From Halegenticoccus tardaugens (lineage in GTDB: Archaea > Halobacteriota > Halobacteria > Halobacteriales > Haloferacaceae): a DNA stretch of 64,000 nucleotides. Made by a program: the position numbers and the translations under genes. This document shows positions 8,225 to 16,423 of this stretch, piece by piece; the first letter of the stretch is position 1; each line of letters starts with the position of its first letter. The DNA lies in contig NZ_SDIC01000009.1 in NCBI RefSeq assembly GCF_004116405.1, positions 62,001-126,000 of the forward strand, given 5' to 3'. A model generated the notes under the pieces. The model was not told the DNA's origin, ran no database searches, and was given only the letters and a program-made list of their open reading frames with translations.

Positions 8225-9571
8225 TCATCCGGTTCGGGAGGTCGTGACGTACACGCTCGGCGAGTCGAGGACGAACTCGTCGATGAACGCGGCGGCGAAG
8301 ACGATCGTCTGGAAGACGAGGTAGAACCAGAGCGTGAACGCCGCGAGGTATTCGAGCGGGTGGTGTCGCTCGCCGTCCCGCCAGTCCTGGAAGAAGATCA
8401 GGTACGAGACGATGACGGGGGCGATCGAGATGAGCGTCCAGAGGACCCACGCGTCGGGGACGAACGTCGCCGTCTTGATCTGCGTGAGGTGACTCAGGAC
8501 GTTCATCGGCAGGGCGAGGATGAAGAAGGCGGGGACGATCGCGTAGGAGAACGTGTACACCGCGTCGAGTCGCTTTCGAAGCGAGACGGTCGGTTGCCAC
8601 GGGAGCGTCGGGAGGTACCTGACGGCCACTTGCATCCAGCCGCGCGCCCACCTGCTCCGCTGGCTCCACCACGCCGAGAGCGTCGCCGGGTTCTCCTCGT
8701 AGGTGATCACCTGCGGGTCGACCTGCAGCTCCTTGCCCGCGGAGTGGATCTTCGACGACATGTCGATGTCCTCGACGAGCACCTCCTCGTCGAAGTCGCC
8801 GAGTTCGGTGAACACCTCGGCGCGGAAGAACGCCTGTCCGCCGCCGAAGACGGTGAAGCCGTTCATCACCTCACGCGCGAACAGATCCGCCTTCTCGGCG
8901 ATGTGCCGCTCGACGGTCGCGTGCAGGGCCAAAAGTGAGTCGGTGGGGTTTCGGCCGTAGCAGCGACCCTTGACGCACCAGATGTCCTCGTCCGAGACGA
9001 ACCACGAGACGGCGCGCCGGACGGCGTCGGGTCTGAACTGGTGATCCGCGTCGATGCTCGCGATGACGTCGCCCGTCACGTACCGGAGCGCGTAGTTCGT
9101 CGCCTTCGCCTTGCCGCCGCCGGGTTCGTCGCGCTCGACGGCTTTGAACAGGTCGCTCTCGGCCGCGGCGCGTTCTGCGATCTCCGCCGTCCCGTCCGTC
9201 GACGCGCGCTCGTAACAGATGACGACTTCGAGCTTCTCGCGGGGGTAGTCGAGCCGCTTGCACGCGTCTATGGTCCCCTGCAGAACCGGCTCCTCGTTGT
9301 ACGCGGGAATCAAAACGCTCACCGTCGGAAGGTCCTCGTCCGCCACGTCCGAAACCGGGTTCACGTGCCGAAAGGCCAGCATCGACGAGACGAGCGTTCG
9401 ACCCACCAGGCCCAAGAGCAACATCAAAAGCAGCGTGTTGATCACCTGCGCGTAGGCGTCGAACACGAAGAGTGGGACGAGCAATCCGGCGGTGAGGAGG
9501 CTTGCGACGACGACGTATCTCGCGATCGTCCTCACGGAGACGTTCAGTTCCTCAGCGGTTTTGACCTCCAT
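8225..9571 (-). CDS. Processive family 2 glycosyltransferase (membrane)
   Basis: 448 residues: two N-terminal membrane helices (about 15-60), a cytosolic GT-A domain and about four C-terminal helices, the layout of cellulose/hyaluronan synthase-like enzymes. Catalytic motifs are in order: VSVLIPAYNEE (nucleotide binding), SIDADHQF (DxD-like metal site), EDIDMS (acceptor-side Asp) and QRSRWARGW (the Q/RxxRW product-site motif). It probably polymerises or transfers sugar from a nucleotide sugar across the membrane; the sugar cannot be told. It heads an operon with the GT-C protein. A TATA box sits at 9623-9632. Confidence 0.88.
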   Translation of the reverse strand: MEVKTAEELNVSVRTIARYVVVASLLTAGLLVPLFVFDAYAQVINTLLLMLLLGLVGRTLVSSMLAFRHVNPVSDVADEDLPTVSVLIPAYNEEPVLQGTIDACKRLDYPREKLEVVICYERASTDGTAEIAERAAAESDLFKAVERDEPGGGKAKATNYALRYVTGDVIASIDADHQFRPDAVRRAVSWFVSDEDIWCVKGRCYGRNPTDSLLALHATVERHIAEKADLFAREVMNGFTVFGGGQAFFRAEVFTELGDFDEEVLVEDIDMSSKIHSAGKELQVDPQVITYEENPATLSAWWSQRSRWARGWMQVAVRYLPTLPWQPTVSLRKRLDAVYTFSYAIVPAFFILALPMNVLSHLTQIKTATFVPDAWVLWTLISIAPVIVSYLIFFQDWRDGERHHPLEYLAAFTLWFYLVFQTIVFAAAFIDEFVLDSPSVYVTTSRTG

Positions 9572-9622
9572 CTCTCAACGTTATATCACGCGCTGAGCGG
9601 CTAAATGTGTCGGCCAGTGCAA

Positions 9623-9632
9623 TTATATAAAC
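9623..9632 (-). promoter_or_regulatory. TATA box of the glycosyltransferase operon
   Basis: TTATATAAAC on the plus strand (GTTTATATAA on the coding strand), about 55 bp before the start at 9571, implies a leader of roughly 30 nt. Confidence 0.5.
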
Positions 9633-9743
9633 AAATAAGCGATCTCCGTCCGAGCGCGCCGATCGATTTCTATCACGCCGGCGTTTCGAGGACGTTTCGT
9701 GTCCGTCTCGGGGCTCCGCGCCGGTCAGCCCCGCGCCCGCCGA

Positions 9744-10910
9744 TCAACCCAGGACCTCGTCGAACGCGCGCGCTAAATCGGCCGTCTGGTCGTCGACGTG
9801 TTCGACGCCGACGCTGACGCGGATCAGCCCGTCCGTCAGTCCGGCGGCGAGTCTCTCCTCACGGGGGATGGCCGCGTGCGTCATCGCCGCGGGCTGTTCG
9901 ATGAGGCTCTCGACGCCGCCGAGGCTCTCCGCGAGCGTGAACACCTCCGTGGTCGAGACGACTTCGCTCGCCTGTTCGAGCGAACCGTCGAGTTCGAAGC
10001 TGAGCATCCCGCCGAAGTCGTCCATCTGCTCCGCCGCGAGGTCGTGTTGCGGGTGCGACGCCAGCCCGGGGTAGTACACCCCGTCGACGGCGGGGTGCTC
10101 GTCGAGCCAGCGGGCGAGTTCGCGGGCGTTCTCGCAGTGGCGATCCATCCGGACGGGCAGCGTCTTCGTCCCGCGGAGCACGAGGAAGCAGTCGAAGGGG
10201 CCGGGCGTCGCCCCGACGCTGTTCTGGTAGAAGCCGAACCGCTCGTCGAGGTGGGGGTCGTTCGTGATCAGCGCGCCGCCGATCACGTCCGAGTGGCCGC
10301 CGAGGTACTTCGTCAGCGAGTGACAGACCACGTCGGCCCCGAAGTCGAGCGGCCGCTGGAGGTAGGGCGTGGCGAACGTGTTGTCGACGGCGCAGATCGC
10401 CCCGCCGTCGTGGGCGATCTCGGCGAGCGCGCCGATGTCGTTCACGTTCATGAGGGGGTTCGTCGGCGTCTCGACCCACACGAGCGCCGTCTCGTCGCGC
10501 ACCGCCTCGCGGACGGCGTCGTGGTCGGTCGTGTCCACGAAGTCGAACGCGACGTCGTACTTTTCGTACACCTGCGTGAAGATCCGGTGGGTGCCGCCGT
10601 ACACGTCGTCGCCGGCGACGACGTGGTCGCCCGATTCGAGCAGGTTGAGCACGGTGTTGATCGCCCCCATCCCCGAGGAGAAACAGCGGCCGTACTCGCC
10701 GCCTTCGAGGCTCGCGAGGTTGGCTTCGAGGTCCGTCCGGGTCGGGTTCCCCGTCCGCGAGTACTCGTAGCCGCGGTGGGTTCCGGGACCGTCCTGCGCG
10801 TACGTCGAGTTGGCGTAGACGGGCGTCATGAGCGCCCCCGTCTCGGGGTCCGGCTCCTGCCCGGCGTGGATCGCGCGCGTCTCGATGCGGAAGTCCTCGT
10901 CGTCGGTCAT
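9744..10910 (-). CDS. Cystathionine gamma-synthase/gamma-lyase family PLP enzyme
   Basis: A trans-sulfuration enzyme of the Cys/Met metabolism PLP family, 388 residues from the chosen ATG. Visible signatures: ANSTYAQ, the YSRTGNPTR active-site segment, the PLP-lysine motif [17 protein letters not shown], and the C-terminal [18 protein letters not shown] and LIRVSVGVE segments. The start is the ATG of MTDDEDF at 10910; a longer frame to 10964 adds residues unlike the family. Whether it makes cystathionine from homoserine esters or cleaves it to cysteine cannot be decided from sequence. Methionine synthase homologues lie about 9 kb away at 19.4 kb. Confidence 0.9.
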   Translation of the reverse strand: MTDDEDFRIETRAIHAGQEPDPETGALMTPVYANSTYAQDGPGTHRGYEYSRTGNPTRTDLEANLASLEGGEYGRCFSSGMGAINTVLNLLESGDHVVAGDDVYGGTHRIFTQVYEKYDVAFDFVDTTDHDAVREAVRDETALVWVETPTNPLMNVNDIGALAEIAHDGGAICAVDNTFATPYLQRPLDFGADVVCHSLTKYLGGHSDVIGGALITNDPHLDERFGFYQNSVGATPGPFDCFLVLRGTKTLPVRMDRHCENARELARWLDEHPAVDGVYYPGLASHPQHDLAAEQMDDFGGMLSFELDGSLEQASEVVSTTEVFTLAESLGGVESLIEQPAAMTHAAIPREERLAAGLTDGLIRVSVGVEHVDDQTADLARAFDEVLG

Positions 10911-10982
10911 ACCCGACCCTCGTTCCCGGGCGGCGTGATTCTTGCCCTTCGGGATCGCGGGCACTCGATGGCGGCGTGCGGT

Positions 10983-11702
10983 TCACTCGCTCCCGCGAAG
11001 CCGCCGCTCGGCTTCGTCGCGTTCCGCCGGCGTATTTACGTTCAGCACCCAGCCGTTGCAGTCGACGCCGACGAGCGTCCGTCGCGCCCTGACGAGGACG
11101 CCCATCGCGTCGCTGAGTTCGTACTCGCCCCGCGGGGATCGCCCGAGGAGGTCGCAGGCGCGGAACACCGCCGGCGTGAACGTGTGGAAGGAGGACGCGA
11201 CGCGGCACTCACTCGGGGGGTCGTCGGGCTTGTTCTCGATCGAGACGATCTCGTTTCGGTCGTTCGTCCGGCAGAGGGCCTTTTCGCGGGCCTTCGTCTG
11301 CGAAACCCGCTCCAACAGCGTCGTCCCGACCACCTCCGCTTCCCGCTGGCGTTCGACGCACCGTTCGATCTCCGCGCGAACGACGCTGTCGCCGTCCATG
11401 ACCATGAACGGCCCGTCGACGCGATCCCGGGCGGCCGAGAGCGCGTGCGCCATCCCCTCCGGGGACCCCTGTCGCGCGTAGCTGACGGGTACGCCGTCGA
11501 ACGAGTCGCCGTACCGTCGGACGATTTGATCCCCCCGGTAGCCGACGACGACGATCAGCTCCGTCGCGCCGGCCGTGACGAGGCGTTCGAGACAGCGCGT
11601 CAGGAGCGGTTTTCCGGCGACTTCGACCAGGGGCTTCGGTTTGTCGTCGGTGAGCGAGCCGAGTCGCGTGCCCCTGCCGGCGGCGGGGATGACCGCTTGC
11701 AT
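10983..11702 (-). CDS. Sugar-phosphate nucleotidyltransferase
   Basis: A 239-residue enzyme that would activate a sugar-1-phosphate with an NTP. The N-terminal nucleotide-binding loop [20 protein letters not shown] and the [12 protein letters not shown] continuation are the hallmark of the RmlA/GlmU-like family, and MVMDGDSVV is the metal-binding Asp motif. It lacks the C-terminal left-handed beta-helix of bifunctional GlmU or of GDP-mannose enzymes. The start is the ATG directly before QAVIPAAG; the upstream frame runs through unrelated sequence. The sugar is unknown. It may feed the glycosyltransferases at 6.6-9.6 kb. Confidence 0.85.
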   Translation of the reverse strand: MQAVIPAAGRGTRLGSLTDDKPKPLVEVAGKPLLTRCLERLVTAGATELIVVVGYRGDQIVRRYGDSFDGVPVSYARQGSPEGMAHALSAARDRVDGPFMVMDGDSVVRAEIERCVERQREAEVVGTTLLERVSQTKAREKALCRTNDRNEIVSIENKPDDPPSECRVASSFHTFTPAVFRACDLLGRSPRGEYELSDAMGVLVRARRTLVGVDCNGWVLNVNTPAERDEAERRLRGSE

Positions 11703-11845
11703 GGGCAACGTGGTCCGCGGCGTCGAATAGGTTTTTCTACGCCTCGACCGTCGAACCTGATCCTCCCGTCGTCTCCGACGCGCGCGCCGAGCGCGGTCGG
11801 CCGACGGACGTGGGACTCGTTCGCACCCGCGGTCGGGAACGCACC

Positions 11846-11853
11846 ATTTATAG
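11846..11853 (+). promoter_or_regulatory. TATA box of the L21e operon
   Basis: ATTTATAG lies about 33 bp before the rpl21e ATG, leaving a very short leader. Confidence 0.55.
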
Positions 11854-11882
11854 GGAAACCGCGGGTAGTGGTCCGCACGACT

Positions 11883-12173
11883 ATGCCGAGTTCGAACGGT
11901 CCCATGAAGGGCACGAGGAACAAGCTGAAGAATCACCCGCGCGAGCGGGGCACGTCGCCGCCGCAGCGGGCCATCCAGGAGTACGAGGTCGGCCAGAAGG
12001 TCCACCTCAAACTCGACCCGAGCATCCCCGACGGGCGGTTCCACCCCCGGTTCAACGGCCACACCGGCGAGGTCGTCGGCAAGCAGGGCCGAGCGTTCAA
12101 AGTCCGCATCGTCGACGGCGGCAAGGAGAAGACGCTCATCACCCGGCCCGCCCACCTGCGCGCCCAGACGTAG
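11883..12173 (+). CDS. rpl21e: 50S ribosomal protein L21e
   Basis: An archaeal/eukaryotic large-subunit protein of 96 residues. It opens [15 protein letters not shown] and has the basic SH3-like core [20 protein letters not shown] longer in-frame extension upstream exists but is antisense to the nucleotidyltransferase and unlike the family; the TATA box supports the ATG at 11883. The stop is followed immediately by the rpoF ATG. The order L21e-RpoF-DUF655-KsgA is conserved across Euryarchaeota. Confidence 0.96.
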   Translation: MPSSNGPMKGTRNKLKNHPRERGTSPPQRAIQEYEVGQKVHLKLDPSIPDGRFHPRFNGHTGEVVGKQGRAFKVRIVDGGKEKTLITRPAHLRAQT

Positions 12174-12530
12174 ATGACGATCTTCAAAGAGAAGCTCGAC
12201 GAGGAGTACCTCACCACCTCCGAGGTCAAGGATCTCCTCGCCGAGGTCGAGGCCGAGCGCGCGGCAGACGAAGAGCGCGAGCTCCGGTACGAACTCGCCC
12301 GCGCCATCGAGCACGCCAACCGCTTCGCCGTGCTCGATCCGGCGGAGTCGCGCGAACTCGTCGAAGAGCTTCGGGAACTCGAGAAGGTCGACGAGGCGAC
12401 GGCGTACAAGATCACCGACCTGCTGCCACGGGACCGTGACGAACTCCGCGCGGTGTTCGCGAAACAGCGGTACGCGCTCGACGGCGACGAACTCGACGAG
12501 ATTCTGAACGTCGTCGCGAAATACGCCTGA
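12174..12530 (+). CDS. rpoF: DNA-directed RNA polymerase subunit F (Rpb4 homologue)
   Basis: RpoF pairs with RpoE (Rpb7) to form the polymerase stalk. The 118-residue helical protein shows the family pattern: TSEVKDLLAEVEAER near residue 16, a central YELARAIEHANRF helix and the HRDC-like C-terminal half with ITDLLPRDRDELRAVFAK. It starts directly after the L21e stop, so the two are co-translated. The neighbouring ribosomal and rRNA-modifying genes fit growth-rate-linked expression. Confidence 0.95.
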   Translation: MTIFKEKLDEEYLTTSEVKDLLAEVEAERAADEERELRYELARAIEHANRFAVLDPAESRELVEELRELEKVDEATAYKITDLLPRDRDELRAVFAKQRYALDGDELDEILNVVAKYA

Positions 12531-12541
12531 GCGTCCCACCG

Positions 12542-12549
12542 TTTAAATA
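12542..12549 (+). promoter_or_regulatory. TATA box of the DUF655 gene
   Basis: TTTAAATA is centred 28 bp before the ATG at 12573: a second, leaderless promoter inside the L21e-KsgA cluster. Confidence 0.55.
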
Positions 12550-12572
12550 TCCAGTGAGCATATCCTCCGCGT

Positions 12573-13163
12573 ATGACTACAGCCGAGAGCGACGAGGCGG
12601 CGGACGACGAGCCGCGGTACGCAGTCGTCCTCGACTACTATCCGCAGGGTCGGCCCGACGACAACCGGCCGCAGTATAAGAAACGGCCGCTCGCGTACGC
12701 GATCGGGGAGACCGACTTCAGGCTGGTCGAGCTGACGTTCGCCGAGGACGCCGACGTCGGCATCGACGACCGGGTCGTCATCGAGCCCGCGTCCCAGCGG
12801 GAGGGAATCGAGCGGATCCGGGACGTCGAGTACGGCGACCTCTCGAACAACGCCGTCTCCGAACTCGAGTACGTCGTCGCGGAGATCATCGAGTCCGACG
12901 AGGAGCGCTTCGTCGACTTCTACAACGACGCCCAGCCGATCACGCTCCGCCTCCACCAGCTCAATTTGCTCCCGGGGATCGGCAAGAAGCTCAGGAACAA
13001 CATCCTCGACGAACGAAAGCGCAGGCCGTTCGAAAGCTTCGACGACCTCGAAGAGCGCGTCTCGGGACTGCATCGACCCCGTGAAGTGCTCGCCGAACGC
13101 ATCATCGAGGAGCTCCGAGACGAAGATCTCAAGTACCGGACGTTCGTCCGCCGCGATCGGTAG
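12573..13163 (+). CDS. DUF655 family nucleic-acid-binding protein
   Basis: 196 residues. The N-terminal half (about 20-110) is a beta-rich, OB-like region with YAVVLDYYPQGRPDDNRPQY. The C-terminal half contains a helix-hairpin-helix motif, LLPGIGKKLRNNILDERKR, followed by FESFDDLEERVSGL, resembling HhH elements of DNA-repair and DNA-binding proteins. DUF655 proteins are nearly universal in archaea and sit beside ksgA. Their biochemical role is not established to my knowledge; a part in rRNA maturation is inferred from position only. Confidence 0.88.
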   Translation: MTTAESDEAADDEPRYAVVLDYYPQGRPDDNRPQYKKRPLAYAIGETDFRLVELTFAEDADVGIDDRVVIEPASQREGIERIRDVEYGDLSNNAVSELEYVVAEIIESDEERFVDFYNDAQPITLRLHQLNLLPGIGKKLRNNILDERKRRPFESFDDLEERVSGLHRPREVLAERIIEELRDEDLKYRTFVRRDR

Positions 13164-13190
13164 GGGGCGCGCCGATCGGATCCAAGCGGG

Positions 13191-13199
13191 AAGTTTACA
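13191..13199 (+). promoter_or_regulatory. TATA box of ksgA
   Basis: AAGTTTACA is centred about 28 bp before the ATG at 13224, consistent with a leaderless ksgA transcript. Confidence 0.45.
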
Positions 13200-13223
13200 C
13201 GCGTCCGCCGAAAAGGGGGGTCA

Positions 13224-14108
13224 ATGACCGAACCGGGTGCGTCCGAAGGGTCGAACGACGAGCGACCGTTCCGGGACCCGGACGCGCTCCTCCGTCGCGC
13301 GGGCGTCCGCGGGGACCCGGACCGCGATCAGCACTTTCTCGTCGACGATCGCGTCCTCGATCGGATCCCGGGCTACCTTCCGGCCGACGCGGACGCGAGC
13401 CACCTCCTCGAAATCGGCGGCGGGACCGGCGCGCTCACCGACCGCCTCCTCGCCGTCGGCGACCGCGTCACCGTCGTCGAGCGGGATCCGACGCTCGTCG
13501 GGTTCCTGCGACGGGAGTTCGCAGACGAGATCGCGTCGGGACGGCTGGACGTGGTCGAGGGGGACGCGCTCGACGTTCCGCTGCCGGCGTTCACGGCGTG
13601 CGTCTCGAACCTCCCGTACGGCGCATCCAGCGAGATCGCCTTCCGGTTGCTCCCCCGGAAGAAGCCGCTCGTCCTGATGTTCCAAAAGGAGTTCGCGGAG
13701 CGAATGGTCGCGGAACCGGGATCCGCGGCGTACGGGCGGCTCTCGGTGAGCGCCCAGCACTACGCCGACGTGGAGCTCGTCGAGCCCGTCCCGCCCGAGG
13801 CGTTCTCCCCCCCGCCCGCCGTCGACAGCGCCGTGGTTCGCGCCGTGCCGCGCGCGCCGGCGTACGAGGTCGACGACGAGGCGTTCTTCCTCGACTTCGT
13901 GAAGGCGCTCTTCACCCAGCGGCGGAAGACGATTCGAAACGGCATCCGCAACACGACGCACATCACCGGCATCGACGATCCGGAGGCCGTCGTCGACGCC
14001 GCGGACGAATCGCTCCTCCGAAAGCGGGCGGGGAAGCTCGCGCCGTCGCAGTTCGCCGAACTCGCGGCCCTCGCGGCCGACCGCGGGCGGGGTGGTGACG
14101 GTGGTTGA
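13224..14108 (+). CDS. ksgA: 16S rRNA dimethyladenosine transferase
   Basis: RsmA/KsgA/Dim1 dimethylates two adjacent adenosines in helix 45 of 16S rRNA during late small-subunit assembly. In the 294 residues I see the early QHFLVDDRVLDRI segment, the SAM-binding LLEIGGGTGALTDRLL, the acidic VVERD loop and the NLPYGASSEI catalytic motif (NLPY variant of N-(L/I)-P-Y). The C-terminal domain has LFTQRRKTIRNGIRN. It follows DUF655 in the conserved cluster and overlaps or nearly abuts the mscS gene. Confidence 0.95.
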   Translation: MTEPGASEGSNDERPFRDPDALLRRAGVRGDPDRDQHFLVDDRVLDRIPGYLPADADASHLLEIGGGTGALTDRLLAVGDRVTVVERDPTLVGFLRREFADEIASGRLDVVEGDALDVPLPAFTACVSNLPYGASSEIAFRLLPRKKPLVLMFQKEFAERMVAEPGSAAYGRLSVSAQHYADVELVEPVPPEAFSPPPAVDSAVVRAVPRAPAYEVDDEAFFLDFVKALFTQRRKTIRNGIRNTTHITGIDDPEAVVDAADESLLRKRAGKLAPSQFAELAALAADRGRGGDGG

Positions 14109-15279
14109 GCGCGTGATGTTGCAGACGACCACGTCGGAGCCGATGCGGGGGGTGATAAACGATCTGGCGTTCGAGACCCAGCTGCTTTTGACCGTGCTCA
14201 TCGTCGTCGCCGTCTTCGGCATCCGGTACGCCGCCGGCCAGTGGCAGGACACCCTCGATCCCGGCGAGAAGACCCCCCGGAAATTGGTCGTGTCGGGCGG
14301 CGTGGCGATCATCACGACGCTCGGCGTGCTGTCGCTCATCGACATCTGGGAACTCGTCACGCCGCTTCAGGCGGCGGTGACGAACCTCGGCGGCGGCAAC
14401 CTGCCCGGGAAAGTCCTCATCTCCGGCGTGCTGCTGGCGGCGACCTACGCGCTCACGGGGTTTCTCGGCCGCGCCATCGAGGAGTTGACGGGGCCGAACC
14501 AGGCGCTCAGCGAGCACGAGCGGGAGATCGTCTTCCGACTCGCGCAGGTGGGGCTGTACGCCCTCGTCCTCCTCGTCGTTCTCAGCCTGTTCACCCAGGA
14601 CATCGGCAGCTTCCTCGTCGGCGCGGGTTTCCTCGGCGTCGTCGTCGGGCTGGCGGCTCAGCAGACGCTCGGCGCGATCGTCGCGGGGTTCGTGCTGATG
14701 TTCTCCCGGCCGTTCGAGCTCGGCGACTGGATCGTCGTCGGCGAGAACGAGAACGAACGGGAGGGGATCGTCACCGACATCACCATCTTCAACACGCGAA
14801 TCCAGACGTTCGACGGCGAGTACGTGATGCTCCCGAACGACGAGATCGGCACGAGCGCCATCACCAACCGCACCCGCAGGGGCCGCCTCCGGATCGAGGT
14901 CGACGTCGGCGTCGACTACGACGCCGATCCCGAGCGCGCGGCCGAGGTCGCCGCCGCGGCGGTCGACGACGTCGAAGAAACGCTCAACGTGCCGACGCCG
15001 CAGGTCGTCCTGAAGGAGTTCGGCGACTCGGCCGTCCTCCTCGGCGTGCGCGTCTGGATCGACAACCCGAGCGCACGTCGCCTCTGGCGCGCCCGGTCGG
15101 CGGTCATCGCCGAGATAAAGCGCGCGTACGACGAGGAGGGAATCAAGATCCCCTACCCGCAGCACGAACTCTCGGGACGAACCGAGGAGGGCGGGTTCTG
15201 GCTCGCCGGGGGCCGCGACCGCGACGTGGAGGCGACGGCCGACGGCGGCGACCGGGACGGAGACGGGAGGGATCGGTGA
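14092..15279 (+). CDS. MscS family mechanosensitive channel
   Basis: A small-conductance mechanosensitive channel homologue of 395 residues, which would vent solutes at hypo-osmotic shock, a plausible need for a halophile. About four membrane helices precede the MscS core GLAAQQTLGAIVAGFVLMFS and FELGDWIVVGE, the pore-lining and beta-domain entry of the family; the cytosolic part includes YVMLPNDEIGTSAITNRTR. The start may be GTG 14092 (17-base overlap with ksgA) or ATG 14116. The stop overlaps the next start (GTGA). Confidence 0.9.
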   Translation: MVTVVERVMLQTTTSEPMRGVINDLAFETQLLLTVLIVVAVFGIRYAAGQWQDTLDPGEKTPRKLVVSGGVAIITTLGVLSLIDIWELVTPLQAAVTNLGGGNLPGKVLISGVLLAATYALTGFLGRAIEELTGPNQALSEHEREIVFRLAQVGLYALVLLVVLSLFTQDIGSFLVGAGFLGVVVGLAAQQTLGAIVAGFVLMFSRPFELGDWIVVGENENEREGIVTDITIFNTRIQTFDGEYVMLPNDEIGTSAITNRTRRGRLRIEVDVGVDYDADPERAAEVAAAAVDDVEETLNVPTPQVVLKEFGDSAVLLGVRVWIDNPSARRLWRARSAVIAEIKRAYDEEGIKIPYPQHELSGRTEEGGFWLAGGRDRDVEATADGGDRDGDGRDR

Positions 15280-15869
15280 CCGACCGCGATCCGAGTGATG
15301 GGCGACGAACGCTCGCCGAGCGCCGCGGGCTGGAGACGCGCGTGTACCAGCCGGCGGAGGACTCGGGCCTCCTCGCGGAGGCGGCCGTCGAGCACGCCTC
15401 GGGGCTGGTGCTCGAAGTCGGGACCGGCTCCGGGTGGGTGGCCGAGACGGTCGCCCGCGAAACCGGCGCGCGCGTCGTCGCGAGCGACGTCAACCCCCAC
15501 GCGTGCCGCGGGGCGAGCGCGCGCGGGCTCGAAACCGCGCGCGCCGACCTCCTCGCGCCCTTCCGGGACGGGGTTTTCGACGCGGTGCTGTTCAACCCGC
15601 CGTACCTTCCGACCGATCCCGACAACGAGTGGGACGACTGGATGGAGGCGGCGCTGTCCGGCGGCGAGTCCGGACGGGAGCTGATCGACCCCTTTCTCGA
15701 CGACGTCGGGCGCGTCCTCGCGCCCAGCGGGATCGTCCTCCTGCTCGTGAGCAGCCTCGCCGGGTTCGACGACGTGGTCGACCGCGCCGAGCGTCGGGGG
15801 TTCGACGCCGAGACGGCCGTGCAGGAGTCGTACCCGTTCGAGACGCTGTCGGTGCTCCTGCTTTCGTGA
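15276..15869 (+). CDS. HemK-like protein methyltransferase
   Basis: A 197-residue class I methyltransferase with the SAM motif VLEVGTGSGWVAE and the catalytic NPPYLPTD, which in HemK/PrmC enzymes holds a glutamine (or in related enzymes lysine) side chain. The archaeal/eukaryotic members (HEMK2/Mtq2 type) lack the bacterial N-terminal domain and modify the GGQ glutamine of release factor aRF1 with a Trm112-like partner; the length fits this group. It starts at a GTG overlapping the mscS stop. Its closeness to ksgA suggests translation-apparatus modification. Confidence 0.85.
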   Translation: MTDRDPSDGRRTLAERRGLETRVYQPAEDSGLLAEAAVEHASGLVLEVGTGSGWVAETVARETGARVVASDVNPHACRGASARGLETARADLLAPFRDGVFDAVLFNPPYLPTDPDNEWDDWMEAALSGGESGRELIDPFLDDVGRVLAPSGIVLLLVSSLAGFDDVVDRAERRGFDAETAVQESYPFETLSVLLLS

Positions 15870-15948
15870 TCGCGTCCCGCCGACCGGACGGTCGGCGGGC
15901 CGGCTCCCGCGCCGAAAACGGAAACCGGCTCGGCGAACCCGCGCCGAC

Positions 15949-16290
15949 TCACCGCGCGTCGTCGGTCTGACCGAGCGCCTCCTCAAATCGGGCTCCTCTC
16001 CTGACTTCGCCGTCGTCCGGATCCCATTCGATGACGTCCTCGGCTTCGAGCCTCGGCAGGTGCACGTGAGTCAAGTCCGCCTCGAGCAGCGCCACCGCTT
16101 CGTCCTCGGTATCGATGTCAGGGGGGACTCGGAGGTCGGCCGCGCCTCGGAGAGACGGCTCCAACCGCGCGAAGAGCAAAAAACGGCAATATTTGTCGGT
16201 CAGAACGTCCAAAACCACGTCCAGTGTCGATCCCGTCGTGTAGTCCTTTTTCGTCACGGATGACCTCCCCCGTCCGGACTCCGCGTCCAT
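15949..16290 (-). CDS. Small haloarchaeal protein, DUF7344-like (probable winged helix)
   Basis: 113 residues from the ATG at 16290. The pattern, an N-terminal LDVVLDVLTDKYCRFLLFA helix pair followed by EADLTHVHLPRLEAEDVIEWDPDDGEVRRG, looks like a short winged-helix domain with a beta-hairpin wing. Similar short haloarchaeal proteins are annotated as DUF7344, usually presumed regulators; I recognise the pattern but cannot verify the number. It lies 133 bp downstream of the Bat-like regulator on the same strand and may act with it. Confidence 0.65.
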   Translation of the reverse strand: MDAESGRGRSSVTKKDYTTGSTLDVVLDVLTDKYCRFLLFARLEPSLRGAADLRVPPDIDTEDEAVALLEADLTHVHLPRLEAEDVIEWDPDDGEVRRGARFEEALGQTDDAR

Positions 16291-16423
16291 CGGTGCGATC
16301 ACGGAAACAACGTTCCGTGGGTTCGGCGTCACTGAAAACGTAACTTCGAATATGTGGGACCCCCAGACGCGTCGATTCGAATTATTTAGAATCACTGGTC
16401 GCCGATTCGAAGCGGGCCGATCG